64,000 nucleotides of DNA, taken from Galbitalea sp036266835 (GTDB lineage Bacteria; Actinomycetota; Actinomycetes; Actinomycetales; Microbacteriaceae). Location of the stretch: positions 1 through 64,000 of the forward strand of contig DATAXD010000013.1 of assembly GCA_036266835.1 (NCBI GenBank). Reading direction: 5' to 3'. The notes under the pieces were generated by a model that worked only from the letters and a program-made list of their open reading frames with translations, ran no database searches and was not told the origin of the DNA. Shown here piece by piece: positions 58,977 to 64,000 of the stretch. Made by a program: the position numbers and the translations under genes. The first letter of the stretch is position 1. Every line of letters starts with the position of its first letter.

Positions 58977-60461
58977 TCACTTCTGCTTCGCACGCCACTG
59001 CGCGTACCTCGACTTCCAGTCCGCGTTCATCGGATACAGCCCGTCGACCCCCTCGCCGGCGGCGACCTGGCTGGCGATGAACGTCTCCTCGAGTTCCTGC
59101 TCGATCGCGGCATCGACGACCTCGACGACGATCGACGGCGGAATGACGAGCACGCCGTCCGCGTCGCCCACGATCACATCCCCGGGTTGCACGGTCGTGC
59201 CGCCACAGGCGATGGTGAGTTCGGTGTCCCACGGGACGTGCCTACGCCCGAGCACGGCCGGATGCGTACCAGCGTGGTAAGTGGGAATGTCCAGGGCGGC
59301 GACCGCTTCGGAATCGCGGATGCCGCCATCCGTCACGATTCCCGCAGCTCCGCGAACCTGGGCCCGCAGGGCGAGGATGTCACCAACGGTTCCCGTTCCC
59401 AGTTCGCCCCGGGCCTCGATGACGAGCACGTCCCCTGCACCGAGCTGGTCGAACGCCCGCTTCTGCGCGTTGTATCCGCCACCGTGCGACTCGAACAGGT
59501 CCTCGCGGTTCGGCACGAAGCGGAGGGTTCGGGCGCGCCCGACAAGTCGCGCGCCGGGCCTGGTCGGGCTCACTCCGTCGATCGAGACGTTGTTCAGGCC
59601 ACGCTTGCGCAGCACCGAACTGAGCGTCGCGGTCGAGATGCTGTTGATTTTCCCGCGCAGTTCGTCGGTCAACTCGAAGCCGACCGATGGTGCAGCGAGG
59701 CCGGCGGCCTCGGCGCTGCCCCACGCATCCGCTCGCTGGTCGTCGGTGACCTGCGCCGGCGCGCTGAACGCAGGAATCGGGGTCGTGCCTTCGACGACGG
59801 TCGTCACGAGTCGCCCGGTGCTCGGGTGGCCGGATGCTGCAGGCGCATCCACCTCGACCTCGACGACGTCTCCTGGTACGACCACCGACGCTCCCGCGGG
59901 CGTTCCGGTGAGGATGAGGTCGCCGGGTTCGAGGGTGATGAGCTGCGACAGGTCGGCGACCAGCTGGCCGAACGGGAAGATCAGTGTTGACGACGAATCC
60001 TCCTGCACCAGCTTGCCGTTGACCCAGGTACGGATGCGCAGGCTGGCGGGATCGAGGTCGGCGCTAGCGAGCACGGATGGCCCGAGCGGCGTGAAACCAT
60101 CGCCGCCCTTCGACCGCACATTCGACCCGCGATCGGCGAGCCGAAGGTCATAGACGCCAAAGTCGTTGGCGGCAGTCACCCCCGACACGGCCGCCCAGCC
60201 CTGTTCCGGCGTGACGCGCCTGGCGGCCGTGCCGATGATGAGCGCGATCTCACCCTCGAACGCGAGCAACTCCGTGCCCGCAGGACGCTCGATCGTCTCG
60301 CCACTCGCCGCGATCGAGGTGCCGGGCTTCAGAAAGTAGGACGGATGCGCGGGCGTGCGACCGCGCTGTGCCGCGCGAGACGGATAGTTCAGGTGCACCG
60401 CGATGATCTTGCCCGGGTGGGTCGGCAGGTTCGGATCCATCGCATCCTTCTTCGTCGCCAT
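58977..60461 (-). CDS. Fusion protein: FAH-family domain plus RraA-family domain
   Basis: This 494-residue protein has an FAH-family domain (about 15-225) resembling HpaG, with metal residues Glu69 and Glu71 (FEGEIALI), Asp100 (AANDFGVYDLR) and GDLILTGTPAG. After a linker (about 226-260) comes an RraA/HMG-CHA-aldolase-like domain (about 262-480) with GIVTDGGIRD (374-383; Asp378, Arg382, Asp383). Classical HpaG is two FAH halves, so the replacement of one half is notable. Expected reactions are decarboxylation/isomerisation of the 5-oxo-pent-3-ene tricarboxylate intermediate and possibly an aldol or decarboxylase step. Confidence 0.85.
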   Translation of the reverse strand: MATKKDAMDPNLPTHPGKIIAVHLNYPSRAAQRGRTPAHPSYFLKPGTSIAASGETIERPAGTELLAFEGEIALIIGTAARRVTPEQGWAAVSGVTAANDFGVYDLRLADRGSNVRSKGGDGFTPLGPSVLASADLDPASLRIRTWVNGKLVQEDSSSTLIFPFGQLVADLSQLITLEPGDLILTGTPAGASVVVPGDVVEVEVDAPAASGHPSTGRLVTTVVEGTTPIPAFSAPAQVTDDQRADAWGSAEAAGLAAPSVGFELTDELRGKINSISTATLSSVLRKRGLNNVSIDGVSPTRPGARLVGRARTLRFVPNREDLFESHGGGYNAQKRAFDQLGAGDVLVIEARGELGTGTVGDILALRAQVRGAAGIVTDGGIRDSEAVAALDIPTYHAGTHPAVLGRRHVPWDTELTIACGGTTVQPGDVIVGDADGVLVIPPSIVVEVVDAAIEQELEETFIASQVAAGEGVDGLYPMNADWKSRYAQWRAKQK

Positions 60462-60475
60462 CGAAAGCCCCTGAC

Positions 60476-62389
60476 CTATTTTCGACCAGACGACGCGGGA
60501 ACGCGCGTCGTGAGGATCGGGACGAAGAACGCGGCGACTTCTGCCGTCGCGGTCAGAGGTAGCACGTTGGCAACGTACTGGTCGGGTCGCACGATGACGA
60601 TCGCGCCGCCGCGATCCAGTTCGCGCTCGACAAACACGTCGTGTTCCGGGTCGGTCGCGTAGACCTTTTCATAGTCGATCAGCCCGTATTCCCCAGTCCG
60701 TGGCATAAACGCTTCGGGAACCTTGCCGAGATCCACGCCCTGCCAGTCCTGCTGGTAGATGACCTTTACATCGAACCAGGCGTCGACATCCAGCCCCGCA
60801 GGGGTGAAGGCGACAATGGGCGAATCCGGCGAGGTCGCGATCCACCGGGCGAATTCACTCGCCGCTGACGGCTGGCCTGGGGCCGGGGCATCTGCGAACA
60901 CGTAGAGTCGCCAGCGGCCGTCTGCCCGGGCGTGATGGCCGATGTACATCGGGATCGCGTCGCACACCCGCATGACCTGCGGCGACTTGAACCGCTTTCC
61001 GATGGGGAAGCCCTGGGCGAGCGGCTGATGCGCAGGCCCACCAACCAGCAACGACGGCTCGTACTGGGTCATGAAGCCGGCGGGGAATTCGAACGTCTTC
61101 ACATAGAACTGCTCGAGCTCTTCGGGATCCTGGAGCTCTTCCTGTCGCGTGGCCATCAGCGTTGACCACTGCTTGTCGAATTCGATCAGATTCTTTGCGA
61201 TCACCTGCCGCTCGGCAGAGTACGTCTCGAGCACGGACTCCGGGCTGCGCCCATCGAGCACGACGCCCAGCTTCCAGCCGATGTTGAACCCGTCCTGCAT
61301 CGAAACGTTCATGCCCTGGCCGGCCTTCGCGCTATGGGTGTGGCACGCGTCGCCGGCGATGAAGATGCGGGGCTGCCGGGTGCCGACAAGTTCCGCAGGC
61401 ACATCGTCAAACCGGTCGGTCAGTCGGTGCCCGACCTCGTAGACGCTGTGCCAGGCGACGTTGCGCACGTCGAGGGTGTACGGGTGGAGGATGTGGTTCG
61501 CCCGCGCGATGATTTGCTCGATGGTCGTGTTGCGCACGGCACCGTTGTCGTTGGCCGAGACTTCGCCGAGGTCGACGTACATCCGGAACAGGTACCCGCC
61601 CTCGCGCGGAATGAGCAGGATGTTGCCGCCGTCATGCGACTGGATCGCGCACTTTGTTCGGATGTCGGGGAAGTCGGTCACGGCCAGGACATCCATGACG
61701 CCCCACGCATGGAGCGCCTGGTCACCGTCGAGCGTGCGGCCGATCGACTCGCGAACCGTGCTCTTGGCGCCATCGCAACCAACGACGTACTTCGCGTGGA
61801 CGACTCGCTCGCTTCCCTTTTTGGCGCCGGCCGTTGCGCGAAGCGTCACGGCCACCGGATAGTCGCCCGTCTCGGCAATCTCGAGCCCCACGAACTCGAG
61901 ACCGTAATCCGGTTCCATGCGCGCGGGCGAGTTCGCCATGAATTCGCCGAAGTAGTCCTGTACCCGAGCCTGGTTGACCAGAAGGTGCGGGAACTCGCTG
62001 ATGCCGCTGGGGTCGTCCGCGGGCTGGGCGGTGCGGATGATCCGGGTCGGGTCAGCCGGGTCCGGTTTCCAGAACGCCATGACGGTGATGCGGTAAGCCT
62101 CTTCGATGATGCGACCGGCGAAACCGAAGGCCTGGAAGGTCTCGACACTGCGAGCCTGGATCCCGTCCGCCTGACCGACCGCGAGTCGACCATCGCGCTT
62201 CTCGACCAGCCTGGTGACCACGTTCGGGAATTGCGCCAGCTGAGCGGCGGCGATCATGCCTGCGGGGCCTGCTCCGACGATGAGAACGTCGACCTCGTCG
62301 GGAACGTCGGCGGGACGGTCCAGGCCGATGCCGGCAGCCGGTTCGAGGCGCGGATCACCGGAAACGTAACCATGATCGTGAAACTGCAC
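60476..62389 (-). CDS. FAD-dependent aromatic monooxygenase (MobA/phenol hydroxylase-like)
   Basis: This protein of about 637 residues is a class A flavin hydroxylase. It has an N-terminal FAD motif VLIVGAGPAGMIAAAQLA (about residues 35-52), GCDGAKSTVRESIG in the middle, the second FAD motif FIAGDACHTHSAKAGQGMNVSMQDGFNIGWKL, and a C-terminal thioredoxin-like domain (about 450-635) as in 3-hydroxybenzoate 4-monooxygenase and phenol 2-monooxygenase. GTG 62389 gives the usual VQFHxHGY start; GTG 62401 is an alternative. As the first gene of the hpa operon it probably makes the catechol for HpaD, perhaps from a hydroxyphenylacetate. Confidence 0.85.
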   Translation of the reverse strand: MQFHDHGYVSGDPRLEPAAGIGLDRPADVPDEVDVLIVGAGPAGMIAAAQLAQFPNVVTRLVEKRDGRLAVGQADGIQARSVETFQAFGFAGRIIEEAYRITVMAFWKPDPADPTRIIRTAQPADDPSGISEFPHLLVNQARVQDYFGEFMANSPARMEPDYGLEFVGLEIAETGDYPVAVTLRATAGAKKGSERVVHAKYVVGCDGAKSTVRESIGRTLDGDQALHAWGVMDVLAVTDFPDIRTKCAIQSHDGGNILLIPREGGYLFRMYVDLGEVSANDNGAVRNTTIEQIIARANHILHPYTLDVRNVAWHSVYEVGHRLTDRFDDVPAELVGTRQPRIFIAGDACHTHSAKAGQGMNVSMQDGFNIGWKLGVVLDGRSPESVLETYSAERQVIAKNLIEFDKQWSTLMATRQEELQDPEELEQFYVKTFEFPAGFMTQYEPSLLVGGPAHQPLAQGFPIGKRFKSPQVMRVCDAIPMYIGHHARADGRWRLYVFADAPAPGQPSAASEFARWIATSPDSPIVAFTPAGLDVDAWFDVKVIYQQDWQGVDLGKVPEAFMPRTGEYGLIDYEKVYATDPEHDVFVERELDRGGAIVIVRPDQYVANVLPLTATAEVAAFFVPILTTRVPASSGRK

Positions 62390-62468
62390 GGGATCGCCCA
62401 CCTCTCCGTGGGTATCAATGCTGTGGGTATCGATGACGCGGGCAACGCAGCTGCCTATAGTAGTGTTC

Positions 62469-62507
62469 GATAATAGAACGACACGTTCTTATATCGGTTG
62501 AACCGAT
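62469..62507. promoter_or_regulatory. IclR-type operator cluster between monooxygenase and iclR
   Basis: Two palindromes overlap. GATAATAGAACG (62469-62480) and CGTTCTTATATC (62484-62495) form an inverted repeat with ten of twelve matches, and ATCGGTT-G-AACCGAT (62493-62507) is a perfect 7-1-7 palindrome. They occupy the centre of the 156-base divergent region and are strong candidates for IclR binding that controls both directions. Confidence 0.6.
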
Positions 62508-62545
62508 CTTAGGACCAGAACGACCGAGCGACAAGGGAGCGGACC

Positions 62546-63238
62546 GTGAAGGATGCCATGAGCACAACCGCATCCCAGACGCTGTCCCGCGGGCTGACAG
62601 CGCTCGAAGTGCTTGCCGATGCCGAGGGAACGCTCACGATCGCCGAGCTGTCGAATCGGCTCGGCCTGCATCGCTCGATCACCTACCGGATCGTGCGCAC
62701 TCTCGAAGATCACGGACTGGTCGTGCGCAACGCGAGCGGCGAGCTCGAACTCGGCGCTCGTCTCGCAGCACTCGCGCGCGGTGTCGCGCGCGACCTGCAG
62801 GCGGCGGCCCTGCCTGAGCTCACACTCGTCGCAAACGAACTCGGGATGACCGCGTTCATCGTCATCCTCGACAGTGACGAGACGGATGCTGTGACGCTGG
62901 CGAGCGTGGAGCCGCGGCACGCGGCGGCGGCGGTCGCGCAGAGACCCGGCAGTCGTCATGCGATCAGCCGGGGAGCGCCCGGCCGCGCCATCGAGAGTCA
63001 GTTGGTACGCGAGCGTCCGGCCGGCCACGCGGAGACCGGCACGTTCGAGACCAGCAAGTTTGAGACGAGCACCGACGAGGTCATCACCGGCCTTTCGTCG
63101 ATCGCGGTGCCGCTCGCCGTCCCGGGCTATCGGGCCGCCTCCGTCGCTGTCGTCTACCTGACGCAGCCGGTGGATGCGCGAGCGATTGCCGACCGCCTGG
63201 AGCGCGCGGCCACCGCCATTCGCGACGAACTTCGGTAG
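62546..63238 (+). CDS. IclR-family transcriptional regulator of the hpa operon
   Basis: This 230-residue IclR regulator has an N-terminal winged helix-turn-helix (about residues 12-75, LTIAELSNRLGLHRSITYRIVRTLEDHGLV) and an effector domain of the IclR type, somewhat short with a poorly conserved middle. GGGAG (62535-62539) six bases away fixes GTG 62546. It is divergent from the homoprotocatechuate operon and probably senses an aromatic intermediate. Confidence 0.87.
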   Translation: MKDAMSTTASQTLSRGLTALEVLADAEGTLTIAELSNRLGLHRSITYRIVRTLEDHGLVVRNASGELELGARLAALARGVARDLQAAALPELTLVANELGMTAFIVILDSDETDAVTLASVEPRHAAAAVAQRPGSRHAISRGAPGRAIESQLVRERPAGHAETGTFETSKFETSTDEVITGLSSIAVPLAVPGYRAASVAVVYLTQPVDARAIADRLERAATAIRDELR

Positions 63239-63242
63239 CCGG

Positions 63243-64000
63243 CTAGAAGCGGGTCTGGTCGATCGCGAACAGCCAACGGCGACCCGCGACCTCGCTCACC
63301 GACCACAGTTCGTTGTGTGACGGCCAGAAGGCGAGCGCTTCCGGGCCGGGAGGCAGGACTCCGTCGGACTTGCGGAGATTGTCGATCGGGCCACTCCATA
63401 AATCGCCGCCGTGCACTCCGCCGTGACCGGAAGAGACATACCAGCGGTCGCCAACCAGCGCGACACCCTGCATGTGCGGCACGCGCGGAACATGCGCCTC
63501 GGTAACCGTGCAGCCGGCATCTGTCAGTGTCAGGCGGGCAACGCGACGGCCGTCGTCCGTGGCGTACTCGCCGGCGAGCATCCGTAGGTCCGAGGCAGCT
63601 CCCGAAGCGGCATCGCCCTGGCCAGTTTCGAGGGAGAGGAATGAGTACCGCATCCGGTTGTCGTTCTTCGGAAGAGTTGGTTGGTAGCGCGCAAACACCG
63701 GCAGCAGGTAGCGGTGATGAAACGGCCCGGATGCTCGACCGAACGGCCCCCGCGAGTCGGCGCGCAGGATGTCGCTGAGCCGGAACTCGAGGATTCCGTC
63801 GAGCGTGGCCGCGACGAACAGGCGGTCGCCGGCCCACACGATGCCGCCGGCGTGAACCGGGACCGGATCGAGCACAACCCCGGCATCCGTCTGGCGCGGC
63901 GCGACGAGCAGAACATGGCGGTAGGTCGCGTGGCTCGGGTTTCGCAGGTCGACCACCGAGATGCGCGCACCCATCGCGCCGCGTCGCCGAGGTTGCGCGT
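63243..64000 (-). CDS. Hypothetical protein, 5' end outside the window
   Basis: The frame is open to the right edge, with no stop in the 26 bases beyond the first internal ATG (63974), so the N-terminus is probably missing. The ~250 visible residues carry ARISVVDLRNPSHATYRHVLLV, VHAGGIVWAGDRLFVAATLDGILEFRLSDI, SFLSLETGQGD and SGHGGVHGGDLWSGP. These look like repeated beta-propeller-type blades of secreted or cell-surface proteins of unknown function. No catalytic motif is evident. It converges on iclR. Confidence 0.6.
   Translation of the reverse strand, partial: AQPRRRGAMGARISVVDLRNPSHATYRHVLLVAPRQTDAGVVLDPVPVHAGGIVWAGDRLFVAATLDGILEFRLSDILRADSRGPFGRASGPFHHRYLLPVFARYQPTLPKNDNRMRYSFLSLETGQGDAASGAASDLRMLAGEYATDDGRRVARLTLTDAGCTVTEAHVPRVPHMQGVALVGDRWYVSSGHGGVHGGDLWSGPIDNLRKSDGVLPPGPEALAFWPSHNELWSVSEVAGRRWLFAIDQTRF

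Noticed and set aside
1..64000. CRISPR arrays, insertion sequences, prophage genes or rRNA
   Set aside because: No regularly spaced repeats, transposase or integrase motifs, phage structural genes or rRNA sequence were seen on either strand.

Overview
The window comes from a high-GC actinobacterium, most likely one of the Microbacteriaceae. Four things suggest this: the base composition, the split three-gene pntAA/pntAB/pntB set, a GTP-type PEP carboxykinase divergent from an ScfR/RamB-like regulator, and a tandem copy of a GGTCGAGTAGCGAGCG-type dispersed repeat that I remember from that family. The family assignment is inference. Coding density is very high, most operons have ATGA/GTGA start-stop overlaps, and no intergenic gap exceeds 300 bases.

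Region 1 (1-21,900) is a carbohydrate-acid catabolic island. It encodes every step expected for non-phosphorylative oxidation of L-fucose or a related 6-deoxysugar: mutarotase, aldose 1-dehydrogenase (AKR), lactonase (amidohydrolase), L-fuconate dehydratase, 2-keto-3-deoxy-L-fuconate dehydrogenase (SDR) and a diketo-acid hydrolase (FAH family). The expected products are pyruvate and lactate. The mutarotase, lactonase and AKR steps are present twice. Added to this are a second enolase-superfamily enzyme with an RraA-fold partner, a Gfo/Idh/MocA oxidoreductase, an ABC importer (lipoprotein plus two permeases, no ATPase), a second importer permease running off the left edge, a 670-residue protein of unknown function, and a LacI-regulated CaiB/MaoC operon that also carries a binding-protein-like polypeptide without a signal peptide. 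Two GntR/FCD regulators and one LacI regulator lie inside the island. Two candidate operator families (TCAAnCGnTTGA and CATCnGATG) appear to connect its promoters.

Region 2 (22,000-41,600) is mostly core metabolism and envelope functions: a PadR-DUF1048-ABC exporter operon; a methylcitrate-cycle operon (prpC, prpB, prpD with its own GntR regulator and twin TGTATACA sites); a penicillin-binding-type carboxypeptidase; a DUF4129/MoxR/DUF58 operon; pckG divergent from an ScfR-type regulator; the transhydrogenase genes; and a small secreted protein.

Region 3 (41,570-55,450) begins with a tandem repeat, a tRNA-Arg(ACG) gene, its terminator and a partial repeat of the tRNA 3' end, which is a possible old integration site. 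A mixed accessory stretch follows: an SDR with a sterol-reductase-like membrane enzyme, a sugar-efflux-type MFS protein, a RibD-C protein, an alpha/beta hydrolase, a D-amino-acid oxidase, GNAT proteins (one internally deleted), an ECF sigma factor of the SigJ type divergent from an NAD(P)-binding protein, a NhaP-type antiporter and an MBL-fold hydrolase.

Region 4 (55,450-63,240) is a homoprotocatechuate (3,4-dihydroxyphenylacetate) meta-cleavage operon on the minus strand. It encodes a flavin monooxygenase, an FAH-RraA fusion, a DapA-family lyase, HpaE and HpaD, and is divergent from an IclR regulator with strong palindromes between them. A partial gene of unknown function runs off the right edge.
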